From Rotaria socialis (Eukaryota > Rotifera > Eurotatoria > Philodinida > Philodinidae), in the NCBI GenBank assembly GCA_905331475.1, contig CAJNYU010002675.1, positions 158,962 to 222,961 of the forward strand: a stretch of 64,000 bases of DNA, read 5' to 3'. The position numbers and the translations under genes were made by a program. Each line of letters opens with the position of its first letter. Position 1 is the stretch's first letter. A model generated the notes under the pieces. It did no database searches, had not been told where the DNA came from, and saw only the letters and a list, made by a program, of their open reading frames with translations. This document shows positions 33,352 to 46,111 of the stretch, in pieces.

Positions 33352-34924
33352 ATTTTGATCTAAAAACAAAAGCAAGCAGCACGTTGCCTCTACTGATGAT
33401 CAACAAAAATTATGTAAAGAAGAAACTTTTTTTCATTAAAAATATTGTTATCGTTCGTGTAGAAGACTATTTCATCACAAAAAAGATCATTTGCATATAT
33501 ATATATATATAATGTATGGTGAGAGTTGGTTAGTTTCTTTTTCCTTCTTTGCTGTGCCGACTATTTTTTTTCTAGTCATGAGAAAAAGTTTTCCGCGTGC
33601 CTTGAATTATTTTTTATTCTGTTCTTTTTCTCTGAGTTTGGTTAATAGAGAAACTACATAGCTAGTATATGGGAGTTTTGTCGCGCTAACCATTACACAA
33701 ATGTAACCAACTCGTTATTAAAAAACACAAGAAAGAGAGAAAAGAAGTTCCATGATCAGAAAGAAATGACATGATCGATGAACAATATCTTTGCTTGACA
33801 TGACATGCATTTAAAAAGCTTTAAGGTCTTTCAATAGATATTAAGTTTACATTCTCAAATAGTCGCCTTAAAACTAATGAGAATTTTTATGAATAGGTAT
33901 TTATGTCATCAGAGTTTACGAAATATAATCTTTTGTGTATGCAATGCTTGTTGAACCTCCAGGCTGATTTAATTGCTACATATTCTTATGGCTGGAAACA
34001 AATTTCTAGAGTGATTCTCGTAATAGACTTTCAATGAAACATCGTATTCACAAAAAAGGCAAACTCTTCCATAAATTATTTATCGTTTACTTACTTAAAG
34101 TAATTAAATAGAAAATTGTGTGGCAAACATCCGTGGTAGGTTTGAACGTATTCAAACATAATTTTTCTTTGCATCTTTTATTCATGTTAATAAAGCGATA
34201 AGAAAAATATAAAAGTATATTGGTTAATTTTTAAAATTGAACGACAGTCGATAGACGAGAATTTTGATCATCTTTTATCTGTAATGACAACAAAAGTCCC
34301 ATTCGTTCTGTTGAAGAAAAGTCTTTTATTTTTGCTTGTGACGAATTATTTTATTTTGAATTTAAACTTTTTGAAATATGACTTTCACAGAGGAGAAAAA
34401 CAATACTATTTCGTTTATGGCAAGTACTTAATTCTCATAGGATTTAGCACAGGCTAGGCACCTAGGACATGCATGATAATTTTCTATTTGATGAAATATG
34501 GAACAAAAAATGCTCTCGAGACATCGATTAGATATGTGGGCATCAATAATTTATTTTTCTAGACTTATTGTTTCAAGAAAAAGAAAAGCTCAATGGTGTG
34601 CGGTACTTTTGCGAACGATTTGTTCTTTTTAATGATAGAAAAAAAAGATATTAAGCCGATGAACATAGTCAATTATAAAAAGTATTCTTTTTTTGTATTA
34701 ACAATACAACAATGAACAAAAACAAAATATATCTTTTAAACCATAACAACTTTCTACAAAAAGAAAGAAAAAAAAAGTTTTGTTCTATAGTAACTAATAC
34801 TTGAAGATTCTTCTCACTTTTGCTTGTCGTTTTCTTCATTACAATATCGACGAAGAGAATTCTTCTTCGATTCTATATCTTTGGTTAACTGATGAGACAA
34901 AAAGACATAACTATAATCATTCGA
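33352..34924. other. Intergenic between calcium-sensor and B-box genes
   Basis: Presumed promoter of the calcium-sensor gene at the left and 3' flank of the B-box gene at the right. TA microsatellite at about 33498-33511. No gene seen. Confidence 0.4.
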
Positions 34925-36229
34925 CTAGAGTTTATGTACGTTTACACCACGAGCCGTTGAAATCGCTAGCATGTCATGATCGAAAAATACAGCACAAAAT
35001 GGCGGCGGATTATACGCACTGGACGCTTTGATTTTTCCATCTTTCGATATATGAAATATGCGTGACGTATTTCGATCGACTACGAGCCATTGCTCATTAG
35101 ATAGTAGACAACAGCGCGTACGTATATTTTGACTATATGCTATATTAAGTCTAAGAGACCAAAGTCGATCTAATGTAGCGGATGATCTCAATTCAATATG
35201 TATAGTTTTTTCTGATGGATTTTTAATCATCATAGCAAGTGTGCCATTATTATAAACAATCCCATTAATTACCTCATCACGCGTACATGTATCGGGCGAT
35301 TGCCATTGCTTGACGAGTTCAATGGTTGGCACCAAACTAAATTCCATTATTGATGAACCCCACACTTTCGTTGATAAGAATAATGATGTTTCAGATGTTG
35401 TGCATGATAACCATTTACGCTTTTGAAGCGTTCGAACATTTTCAATAGACATTTGAGTTTCATCGACGAGAAAAACGTCACTACCATTTATGACAATAAA
35501 ATGATTCAATGTTGACGACCAACACGTATCATAAATTGTTCCGTATATCCAAGAATTTTTTTTCACTATATTTAAATCTTGATCAACTAAACATAAATTT
35601 GGTTCTTGATGTATTAATAAATGATGATTGTTACATGCTAATGGTGCCCAATTTTCTCTTGGATAATTAATTGTTTTATAGATTGACGATAATGATGTTA
35701 GATCAAAACGACTGACATCTGAATTTTCAATATGTATTAAACTATCGTCCAGGACTAAAGCTTTTGTTTCAACTTGAAATGATGTTTGTTCAATTTTATT
35801 TATTTCACGTTCAAGATCACGTACAGTTACGGTTAACGAATCAATGTCTTTATGTGTTGCTTCTTGTTCGCTGATTAATTCCGACATTTTTTTTCGCATT
35901 CGACTTATTTCTTCACGTTTTCTTTCCATTTTTTTTGCAATACATCGATCTAATTCTCGACATTTTTGCTCAAAAAAATAATCAATCGTTTTGTGGCAAT
36001 CAATACGCCATTGTTCAAGTTTTTTGTGCGAATCTCCAATGGCATTTTCAAGATTAAGCGATTTTAAGCGTTCGCCCAATGCATTAATTTCATCCGATAA
36101 GGGATTTAATTGTGAATTGAGAGATAAATCATGTTCAACCATATGTTCACGACAAAAATTTTGATTGCATCCATAACATAACGTTTGTGAAACACGTTTA
36201 CATGTTGTAATCACGCATGGTTGAGCCAT
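34925..36229 (-). CDS. B-box-type zinc finger / coiled-coil protein
   Basis: Single-exon gene of 434 aa, from the ATG at 36229 (MAQPCVITTCKRV). The N-terminal zinc-binding module has C-x4-C, C-x2-C and a C-x2-H pair (PCVITTCKR, LCYGCNQNFCREHMVEHDL), matching a degenerate B-box. A coiled coil follows at about 35-165, rich in Glu/Lys/Arg heptads (CIAKKMERKREEISRMRKKM). The C-terminal half (about 190-434) shows repeated short hydrophobic strands with Trp and Asp (WLSCTTSETSLFLS; QWLVVDRNTSRIFHISKDGK), suggesting a beta-propeller of the kind seen in TRIM-like proteins. No RING finger precedes the B-box, so ubiquitin-ligase activity is not supported. Intronless structure next to multi-exon neighbours hints at retrocopy origin or a lineage-specific expanded family. 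Partners unknown. Confidence 0.8.
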   Translation of the reverse strand: MAQPCVITTCKRVSQTLCYGCNQNFCREHMVEHDLSLNSQLNPLSDEINALGERLKSLNLENAIGDSHKKLEQWRIDCHKTIDYFFEQKCRELDRCIAKKMERKREEISRMRKKMSELISEQEATHKDIDSLTVTVRDLEREINKIEQTSFQVETKALVLDDSLIHIENSDVSRFDLTSLSSIYKTINYPRENWAPLACNNHHLLIHQEPNLCLVDQDLNIVKKNSWIYGTIYDTCWSSTLNHFIVINGSDVFLVDETQMSIENVRTLQKRKWLSCTTSETSLFLSTKVWGSSIMEFSLVPTIELVKQWQSPDTCTRDEVINGIVYNNGTLAMMIKNPSEKTIHIELRSSATLDRLWSLRLNIAYSQNIRTRCCLLSNEQWLVVDRNTSRIFHISKDGKIKASSAYNPPPFCAVFFDHDMLAISTARGVNVHKL

Positions 36230-38859
36230 TTGTTGATTGTAAAAATTTGCTCCACTCTTTTTTTTGGAGCAATTTTGAAAGCGAAAACAGCTAAGATGAA
36301 GAATGAGATGAAAAAACACTGCCGGTACTCAATAAATAAATACAAGTGTTTGTTTGCATAAGATGCAAACCGTTGCTCGACACTCTTAAGTGATCACAGG
36401 CCAAATGTGTGTAGCGATGAACGAATGCCAAAATATTTTCTATGCATGGTCTGAGTAAGGACGAAAAAATAAAAAAGTGCAGTAACAAAAAAAATGGGCG
36501 GATAGAAATCTGTTAAACAACAACTATTTCTGTCAAAGTTCATTACGGCAAAACAGACGAGCTATTTGCCAGTAGAAAAGTGCTCTTGTGTAAAACATCG
36601 TTTGACTTTCGTACATAATTATTCTTCAAGAAATATTTACTAAAATCATTTTATAGTTTATTCTCGCGTCAACAGAAAAAGGAAAAAAACGATTTCTCCT
36701 ATACGCTCATATTTATTGATTATTTATTGATGAAAAGTCTCGCCATTTCTATTTGTTTGGTTTGAAGAAAGAAACATATTCGGGAAAATTTGAATGTCAT
36801 AAGAACTTTTGGCAACCATTAAAAATCCGTACATTGAACTTTAGACTATGCGACGATGAAAAACATCATTGAGCGTTTCGATAGATTTTAGTCGACGATC
36901 TTCGTACATGAAATATCATTGTTTTCGACTCTTTCATGCCTTGTGAAAAAGTCATATCAATACTTTGAGTCATAATTTATGCCACACGTACACATAACAC
37001 TCTATGGTAATTTTTTTCTACAATCAATAAGAATTGAAAAATGTTGCATTCATATGTCGTCTTCGGTCTTCATTAGCGAACGATTTCTTTTTATTGTGCA
37101 TGTGTTAACTTGAAATTTTGATAGGCATTTTAACCGATTTTTTTAAGAACATCTACATATTGTTTGACTATCTGTAGAAGTTTAATTTTATTTGTCTAGC
37201 ATAATTTTTATCTTGTAAATTAGAATCAGAGTGACTTAAAAAAGAGTTTTTAAAATTCAACAAACATACACTAGTCATCGATCTGTATTTTATAAATTCT
37301 GAATTAAAAAGTTGCCTGTGGTTGTATTGGTTGAGAGCGCGCCAAGAAAAAAAATTCCTTTCCTATGCGCTTATTTTTGCTTTTAAAATCGATGCATCCT
37401 TCATCACAAAACGGATGTATGTGTATATATATATATATATTTGTTTTTTATGATGAAAAATCTAAAGTATTACGGTGGCTTTTTATTCGCCATTTCGAAT
37501 GTCTTGTTTATATTCTTCGACCAAAAATGTTTTCTTTCACTCTACACTTCCATCGAAACTGAAAGTGGTAAAACCGTAAAAAGAAATTTTTGTGATGGCA
37601 ACATTTCAAATCATGAAAATGCTCTAGAAGAAAGCAAGTCAAATTTCAAATGATGATCTGAACTATTTGGTCAATGTATTTTTAAATGAGAAAAACAAAC
37701 GTTTTTTTCTTTTCGTCTGATGAATCAAGCCAGGATTACAATTCAGTGCGATTTTTGACTTGCTATTTGCTTGAGGCATTCTTTCAAAAAGTATTTTTTT
37801 CTCAAGATATACACTAGGTTGGTTAATTGCATTACTTCATCGAGAATCCAAGAATAATAATTGAATATATATATATATCTTGGTAAGAATATCTTTAGAC
37901 TAGCTCACCGCTGTGTTTCTAGGCTTTCCTCGGAACAGTTTTCTGAAGAAAAAGTAGTTCTTAATGAGTAGAGTGAAAGTTCTCAAATGTTTTTGTTTGT
38001 GAGATGCTTGAATCACAACAGTGAAAAATACCACCAATTTTTCTTACCGTTTTAGTTTTTGAAGATGTCATGTTTCATGGAATTGGAATTCCTTTTACAA
38101 GTGCTATGTACTGTTTCGGGTGTGTAACATTGTTTTTGTTGAATAAAAATGGTGAGAGAAGGTCTCAGCTCTTACGTAGGCTTGAGTTCTTCTGTAATGT
38201 TTTACGTTCTAAAATATTTTATGAATTGTAAAATGTACTTATTATTCAGATCATATTTTTAACTAGGCGATAGCCACAAAAATGCTTTCTTTATGACAGG
38301 GAAGGATCTAGACTCAAGACGAACTTTATTTTCCCTATCTGTAGTAGTTTTAATGTTTAACTACTGTATGGGCGTATCGCAGTGGAAAACAAAGAAATAC
38401 TGAGAAATCATTTTCATTCCTCGACGAGAATGAATTCGAATATTTTTTTCTTCTATAGGGATATTTAGATTGCATATCTCCCATAGTTCTTTTAAACACT
38501 CAACAAACACATAGTATTATTCATCCGATGAGTAGCGCAATGCCTACTAGTGTCAAACAGGGTTTTTTACTCATCATGTTTTAATCAATAAATCAATTTC
38601 TATAATGCCTTAGAATCAACGTTCCGGTAAGTAGTAATACACAATAGCATAATCAAGACTTCATGATAGACTTCATTCTGATACAATCTCTACAGGAAAG
38701 GCAGTAAGCAAAAATGACGAAAGAAAAACTGCTAAATTAATTCAAACTTAATTTTTTTTATTCTTATCGATTATTTACAAATACCAGAAGACAGGCACCA
38801 TGAATTCTACGATACGGTGCACGCTAAATAATAAAAAAATAGACAAGAAATTTATGGTG
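36230..38859. other. Intergenic, no gene recognised
   Basis: AT-rich, with TA microsatellites at about 37427-37441 and 37865-37879. The open frames at 37365-37653 overlap each other and have no domain. The right end is the 3' flank of the second calcium-sensor gene. Confidence 0.4.
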
Positions 38860-39702
38860 TCAATCATTGGAATCCGTTGCTTGATCGTCTGATATCATAG
38901 CTGCGTTTGGCGCAAGTATTTTACGTAATAATTCATCTCGAACACATCCTTCAATAAATTCATTTCGAACAATAATATCTAGAAATACAGAAAAAAATGT
39001 ACGAAATATTTTTATGGAAAATAAAAATTCCTCTACCATCTTTATCTTTATTTAAACGCTGCATTATTAGTTCAACACGTTTATTGGGCGATTTTTGGCC
39101 GATTCGATCTTCTTCATTTGCTAAATCGTACATAGCTTCAATTATTTTAACCATATCTTTGCGATTAATTTCTCCGTCTTTGTTTTGATCTAAATAAAAA
39201 TTTTCCTTCATGTTTTTGAAATCACAAAAATTCGTTGTTTACCATAAATACTAAAAGCCAGATGTAATTTTTCTTCAAGATTCCCATGTTGAGAAACATC
39301 AACCGCTAATCTTAAAAATAAAAGTTTTTATAAAAATCAAAAATAATTAAGTTTCCTACAGAAATTCCGTAAAATCAATCCAATTGTTGTTGTCTGTATC
39401 GAATGCTTTGAACACAAAATTACAATACTTATCAGCTTTACCTTCTGGATAGAATCTCTATTACAAAAATAAGTCAATAGTTCATTTTCAACTGCACTTT
39501 GTTTTTATTAAATACGTACTCTATAGACACTAAGAAATTGTTTGCGGTCGAGTTTACCCATTGGACAATCTTTAAGAAAACCAGCGTGCCAGCTTAGAAT
39601 TTCTTCTTCGGTATATTGTGTGCTGACTTTTAGCATTTGCAAATCTTCATCGGTTAAAATAGCGGGATCCTTTTTTTCTGTACCGTTCGTTTTATTTCCC
39701 AT
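38860..39702 (-). CDS. Second neuronal calcium sensor-like EF-hand protein
   Basis: Five exons read: 39702-39520, 39457-39360, 39310-39243, 39189-39037 and 38978-38860. They join in frame to 206 aa. Family landmarks are in order: helix before EF1 (EEEILSWHAGFLKDCPMGKLDRKQF, with the CP pair that disables EF1), then RFYPEGKADKYCNFVFKAFD. EF2 is DTDNNNWIDFTE. EF3 is DQNKDGEINRKD, with Asp instead of Glu at position 12. EF4 is NKDKDGDIIVRN, followed by E. EF4 reads one residue longer than usual before the conserved Glu-Phe, and this falls at an exon junction. The N-terminus MGNKTN only loosely fits a myristoylation site. Exon-intron structure differs from the 30.5-33.4 kb gene, so the two are old paralogues rather than a recent duplication. 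Confidence 0.88.
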
Positions 39703-39812
39703 TGCATAAAAATAATCTGAAAATAGTTTCGAGTATTTTTTGAAACGTGATCGGAAATATATAGATTAAAGTTTGCGATTCACTCAGGCCACAGTAAGAG
39801 TTCGTTTTTATT

Positions 39813-40243
39813 TAGGGGTGCCACATTTAAATTTTGGAAACTAGTAGATAGGCATAGTTTTTGCCTTGGTTGCTATTATTTAAAGTCAAATTTGAGTATG
39901 TTTCCTGTTTTCTAAAGTTAAAGCTAGTCATTCTTTTACGAATTGTGCTATTAAATGTATTTTTACGAGTATCCTGGTATCCTGAAGAAGAAATATGGCG
40001 GATCCGGCATAATCTGTAGAGAAATTTTGACTATTATAAACAAATATTAGCCTAAAATACTAGGTTCTCCTCTCATTTAGTATTTACTACTGTTAAAGTC
40101 ACGTATTTTCCTCATAGCAATGATGTGTGTCCAACCAGACAATTTATTAAATTTAAATTTAACTTGATAAAATTTAATTTAAAATAAATAAACTTCTCGC
40201 GAAGTTAAATTTAAATTAAATAAACTGTAAATTGACGCCCCTA
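39813..40243. mobile_element. hAT-type MITE (431 bp) with 8-bp target duplication
   Basis: Left end TAGGGGTGCCA; right end, read inward, TAGGGGCGTCA. Flanking 8-bp direct repeats TTTTTATT lie at 39805-39812 and 40244-40251. TAGGGGTG-type termini with 8-bp duplications are typical of hAT elements. The interior has no coding capacity and includes an A/T-rich palindromic section centred on TCGCGA (about 40195-40210, arms AACTTC/GAAGTT). Confidence 0.78.
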
Positions 40244-40251
40244 TTTTTATT

Positions 40252-43200
40252 CTAATTTTAGAGGATTTAAAAAAAAGAATAGAAGAAAAACATCGTATTG
40301 TGATTACCAAATACAGCTAAATCGTGTGGCAAGTTTCTATTACATGACAAAAGGGTTAACTACTGATGTCAGCGAAACAACAAATGACAGTTCAATGATT
40401 CGAAAGTAATGATGGAAATATTTTAACTTTTCCGCAATGAACCTAATAGCTAAGTGCTCTCGTTTTGACGTATCCGGTGAGTTTGTGAGAGTTCTATTTA
40501 AAGCCTCGTAAGCTCCAAGCGAATTCTCGGAGGTATGGTTGAATGACGTCTTTACTTATACTAGCTGATACGGAAAAGAGCGATACAAACCAAGCAGGTA
40601 GCTGAAATAGTTAAAGGTCAAATGTTTCTTAAAGTTCGGAAAATGATTTTCTTTTTAGATGGTTAAATCACGTTCGTTCTAAAATAATTTTTCTTAAATG
40701 CTGTGTAGTCCTGCTCGCTGATTAGTAAAGAAATATTCCTTTTTGATTGCTTGCACTCCATCATAGTGATTAATGAGGAACTATACTGCTCAATGTTGAA
40801 TTCCAACAGTTACAATTGAATAGAAATCTGTTTATTTCACCAAGTTAATAATAAAATTCTGAGTATGTTTTGCTCAAATGATGGGATCGTGACAAATATA
40901 TCATTATTATTTTAATGAATATGTTGCTACGTTTTCTACATTAAACTCATTCCTCACGAGTAGCGATGAATGCTCAAGTATAGAAAAAAGCCTAAAGTTG
41001 AAATGCGGTAAAAAAAACTACTAATAATTGCAATCTCAATATTTTCCTTTGGCCTGACCTTATTCTAGACTCAATCTTACTGAAGTCCGCAAACTACATT
41101 CCCTTACAAAAAATAGGACATGATCTCTCTAGTTCTTAATCGAATGAATCGATCTATTCAAGCATGAAAATTCTATTTCACACTTGAAATGTAAAACGAA
41201 AAAAAGTGGAATGGTAAGAAAGGTCGCTCGCAATACACACAGACGAAGAAGCTAAACTACAACCTAAAACATACATACGTATATTTATGGATGTACAGAA
41301 AGTATTAGAAAAGACATGAGTAAATAAAAGAAAAAATTGCTAAAACCTTGTGCATATCGATAGGAAGAAAAGAGTTGCGTACGGCATATCCATGCATAAT
41401 CCAAGTTTAGTATATCTGTACGTACTATAGAAATATACTATTTAGGTTCTTGTCGATCTCATTTTCCCAAGAAGATCGACAGTAATACGATAGGCATACC
41501 TAAATGACGAAGCAAAAAGGATTGTATACCATTATTTGTCTATATAAAGAATTTATCGTCATCGAGCTAAAAACAGAGCATGCATATCAGTAGCTTTCTT
41601 CAGAATCAAAATGGCAACAGGAACGTATTGCGCCACTTTCTGAGAATATTCGATATTGCAATGCGCACAAAGACTTACTTTCTCTACCACCAGTTTTCTT
41701 TGTATAAAAAGAGACATTGTTTATTTTGATCAATGACAACGTTGCCTCATCGTCAACGCTTGTTGAATTGTTATTTTAATAAATACATGCTATCATGCAC
41801 GTACGGTATATGCCGAAACATTCGCACAAGATAATTCAGTTGGCATTTATTATGATTGGCATTAATTGCAGATGACATTGTGAATCATCTGTTAATTGAG
41901 TATACTAATATTTGGCATGAAGCATACTTCTACTTGTCCTATCAAGACATTTCGATGGATACCTTTCTTAGATAAGACGATAATAAGAAAATAATAAGAT
42001 TCTTTGCTCAGTGCAAATAGAAGGGACTAAGTGAGAATTGAACAGGGAGATCATCTAGGAATTGCATAGGAGAATAATTCGACAATAAACAATTGCAGCT
42101 ACTGATCATTGTAGACAAACGAAAGAGAATAAACCCATGGGTGTGCGACTGCTGCTCTGGAAAAAGGTTCTTTTATCGACTGCAATTAGAAAATTTGTAA
42201 GTGAATTTTCATTTCATTGTGTACCAATAAATATGAAAAAAGTATTTTTAGAAAATTATATTTGTTCAATCTTGCTATTGTTATAAATAAAATGTGATCT
42301 GAAAAGCCATTATAAGACTTTCTTTAGACAATAGAATTAAAAATAGGAATATTTTATAAAACTCGACTACTTGGATTTTTACGATAAGTTCAATAAAAGA
42401 GAAAATAAAATGGAACAAATTTTAAAAAGAATATCTATAGATGTAATTATTTTTAGTCTCTTCGATGTTTCGTAAGCTGAATGTTTCACGCACTCGTTTC
42501 TTCTGCCTCATACGTCAGAAGCTTCTTAAGAAAATATTAGACACGATTTTGGATAGATGACTCTTTAGAATTAAAAAATAATGATTTTGATAATTGTAGT
42601 CTATCTTACAAAAGAAGAAATATTTTACGAGTACCTTCAAGTTTTGTCTTTTGTGATCCGCCTATCAGAAGAGATAATCACACGAAAAAGTGGGTGGTGC
42701 CTAAAATAATTTTCAGCTCAATCAAACATGAAATTTTACTGACGCGCGAGAGGAAATTGTTGCTATTTTTCGCCATCTCATAGAAAAAAACACAGTTTAC
42801 TCATTAAATTGCACTTGTGCTAGAAATTCCGAGATAGGGTGCAATGAATAAGCGATTCAATCATAATTATTTTATAGTTTCAGTGAAGGATTCATTAACA
42901 ACTGCAAAATTACTAAAAAAAAGGGTTCTGTAATATATATATATATCATATAATACTCATCTGTTTTTTTTCTCGTAGCGATTATTTGGGCGATTTCTTG
43001 ATCGTTGCTTAAAAATGATAATAATAATTTAGATTGTACGCATAGAACCAATGTAAACCATAGAAATCTTATAGAAACTGGGAGGAAAATACTATTATTG
43101 TTAGACAAAACATGCGAATATTTTCTGAAGTTCGATCATTTTTCTTTTTCATTGCATCCTCATCATCATAAAACATTAATCATTTGAGTTAAAGAAGAAT

Positions 43201-44646
43201 ATCGAACATTCATTATGATAAGAATAACTTAGAATAGACGTCTCATTATGTTGTATTCATGGATAAATCTTTTATTTTGATAGAAAATGATTGAGCTTAG
43301 TCTATCTATTCACCATACAATACAACGACTGATTTTGTATATATTGTGAATTCTATAATTGTAAAAAGATCAGGAAATGTCGAAAGTATTACATTTCTCG
43401 ATTGGATAATCTTACAGAAGTAAAATTTTAAGCGACAATTAAAAAGAAATACAAACGAGCTTAAGATCAACAATTTAATGTTGTCTTCTTTTTGATTTAA
43501 TAGTATAGAATAAATATTGGTAAATCAATTTTTGACACCACATGATACGTTTGCACGCAAAATTTCATTCATAATTTGATATATATATGTAGCACAATCT
43601 TTGCTATTCCCTTGTGGAATTAATCAATCGAATCGAACTCACACTAATTCTGAATGTGTATTAAAAAGAAATAAGGCCGTTTTCTTCATAGATCATTCGA
43701 AACATGAGATATGAATCATGCGTTTCTCTCAGTTCTTTCTAGACCTCATAATTAGAATGAGAAGAAAAAACAGCAGTAGTGCACAATTTTCTTTTCCAGA
43801 TCATTAATTTAGCACGTTGTAGCTGTTACCCAAAGATAATTGTTATATAGAAATACAGAATTGATTAATATTCTTCCTGTGTCAGAAAAAACATAATTGG
43901 TTCAGCAAGTACAAGACAACGTTTATTTTATTACCAAATGTTGATTAGTCTGTCACGTACAACTATAAAAATAAAAGGCTTTTTTTATTATAGATCTAGC
44001 TATATAAGAAGCAATTGTTTTCATTCTATAACTAAAGTTTAGAGTAATATTTTATCGAATTAGTTCCTTCCGTATGACTAATTTCAAAATCATGTAATAC
44101 GAACAGCAACAGTTTGGCATACCAGCACGTGAATAGTATGTGGTACGATAATTACATAATTGGAAGAATCCAATTCAATATTGAAAGGAATGTTATTATA
44201 TCGCCTCTGCTTTCATATTAGATAAAAACCCTACAGTAGAAGTATATTCAAAATAGTTTCATAGTTTACATTCAAACACGTCAAATTATAGCTGGTTAGA
44301 TAAGCGAGAGAGAGAGAGAGAATATGGAATATTAATCTAGTACGGTTTACAGTATCAAGGATCAAATTTCACATATAGCATTGATGTTTTACTCATGTTC
44401 ACCTATTAATGGGTGTAGTAAAGAGTATAAAGTTGTAGAATACAAAAATCTAATACAAATGTCCTTACATCGTATCTCTATGAGAACGACATCTATCGAC
44501 CAGATCTATTCGATGTTTCTCGGGGACCAGTAAACTAAAACTTAATTGTACAATTGAAAAAAATTCGTTTTTGACAGCTGAAATTCTAATCAAAAAGTAT
44601 ATTTTAATATGGACACATAAAAAAATATTTGACAATTAGTTTCAGT
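40252..44646. other. Long intergenic stretch, no gene recognised
   Basis: About 4.4 kb of AT-rich sequence with TA (about 42936-42948) and GA (about 44308-44320) microsatellites. No exon chain with a recognisable product on either strand. Confidence 0.4.
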
Positions 44647-45596
44647 ATGACCAACATGCATACAAGTCGTCAATTAACATTTGCTGATGATAATAATGAT
44701 AAAACATCTATATCTGTTACTATTTTAGAAGTGCTTTGATTTAATATCTAAATAAGCCGAAATCTATTTATACTTTTTTTTCTCTCTCTTTGTCTGAATA
44801 GACATTTGATACATCGGCATCCTATGGTCTCTATCTATGGCCGTGTTCACCTATACTTGCACAATATATTTGGTATAATCGAAATGATTTCATTGGCAAA
44901 AATATCCTTGAGGTGTTCTATTAGATATTAATTTTCGAATTTGTCCATCTCACAAGTAATGTGTTTTTTTATTTGTGAAGATTGGAGCAGGCACGTCACT
45001 ACCCGGCTTAGTTGCAGCTAAAATTGGCGCACAAAACGTAATACTTTGTGACAATCCTAAAATTGATAAATGGCTGCCGTTAATACGTGAAACAATGAAA
45101 CTCAATATGATGATAGCTGATCGTATTTGTATTGAATTTCTTGATTGGTACGATGAAGAAAGTATTGATGGAGTAATTAAAAAGTATTTTCCATCGGATG
45201 TTGACATAATCATTGGATCAGATATTTTCTTTGATAAGAAAGGTAGTAAAATAATAAATTTTCTTTCCTATTCTATTTGATTATATATTAATTTCAGATT
45301 TCGAGACAATATTAGCTTTACTTGATAAACTATTTACTTATAAGAATTCATCGTTAAAATTTATTGGAACTATAGAACGCCGAAGGTATACTACATAAAT
45401 CTTTTAATCTCTCTTTCTATACGCTTTTCGTTATAGTCGAAGTACAATCTTGAAATTAAATCATCTTATTTATGCATGGAATATGACGCTCGATATTGTA
45501 CCACTCAATTCTTTCAATGGTGATGCTATTCATCCAAATATTATAGCGGGACATGACATTGTTCTTTTTTCTATTGTAAAAACCACGCAAAAATGA
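44647..45596 (+). CDS. METTL23: METTL23-like protein methyltransferase
   Basis: Class I SAM-dependent methyltransferase of the family-16 group; METTL23 acts on protein arginine/histone targets in vertebrates. Five exons, 44647-44730, 44802-44912, 44981-45242, 45298-45385 and 45437-45596, join in frame to 234 aa. Family landmarks: YGLYLWPCSPILAQYIWYN before motif I, and motif I itself ILEIGAGTSLPGLVAAKIGA. An acidic residue ends beta-2 (VILCDNP), followed by DIIIGSDIFFD (post-II region) and a C-terminal LDIVPLNSF. Introns are 68, 70, 55 and 51 bp. An AATAAA lies at 45677, about 80 bp past the stop. The catalytic fold appears intact; substrate assignment is by homology only. Confidence 0.9.
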
Positions 45597-45830
45597 GATG
45601 ATCATCGTATCGAATAGGATGTTGTTCTTCATGTTGACAAAACAATGGTGTAAGATTATGTCTATTTGACAGAAGAAATAAAAGAAAACGAAGAATACGA
45701 TAGTTCTATGTGCATTTTTACGAGTCGAACGGAGGCCGACAAACCGAAAGGAAAAGAACAAGATGTAGAAAAAAAAAGAGAAACGTCTATAGAACGGACG
45801 CAACAAACAGAAGAAGAATAAGAGAAATGT

Positions 45831-46034
45831 ATGGTTCGATGTTTAGGCTCGATACTGATTGGTCGTCCCCTTTATGGCGATCAAGAAAATGAAGAATGCG
45901 TAGTAGAGACAGCTGATGATGAGACTGTTGTAGTTAATAAAACAGTACAGGCTGTAAGCTGCATTGTCAAAAAAGAACATGTTTTAACTTATTCATCTTC
46001 ATTGTGTCAATACTTATTAGTACAATCATTGTGA
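45831..46034 (+). CDS. Possible small protein, unknown
   Basis: A 67-codon frame opening MVRCLGSILIGRPLYG, with an acidic/valine-rich middle and two short Cys-containing hydrophobic stretches. It sits between METTL23 and NPC1, ending 77 bp before the NPC1 start codon, so it could also lie in the NPC1 5' leader. I do not recognise it, and it may be a chance frame. Confidence 0.25.
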   Translation: MVRCLGSILIGRPLYGDQENEECVVETADDETVVVNKTVQAVSCIVKKEHVLTYSSSLCQYLLVQSL

Positions 46035-46111
46035 CGAATTAATAAGCGTCATTAATATCTTTTATATTTATTAATCGATTACATCTATTTTGATTTATTG
46101 AAAATTATATT

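Noticed and set aside
34801-35031. Plus-strand frame at the 3' end of the B-box gene
   Set aside because: Overlaps the real gene antisense and lacks any motif.
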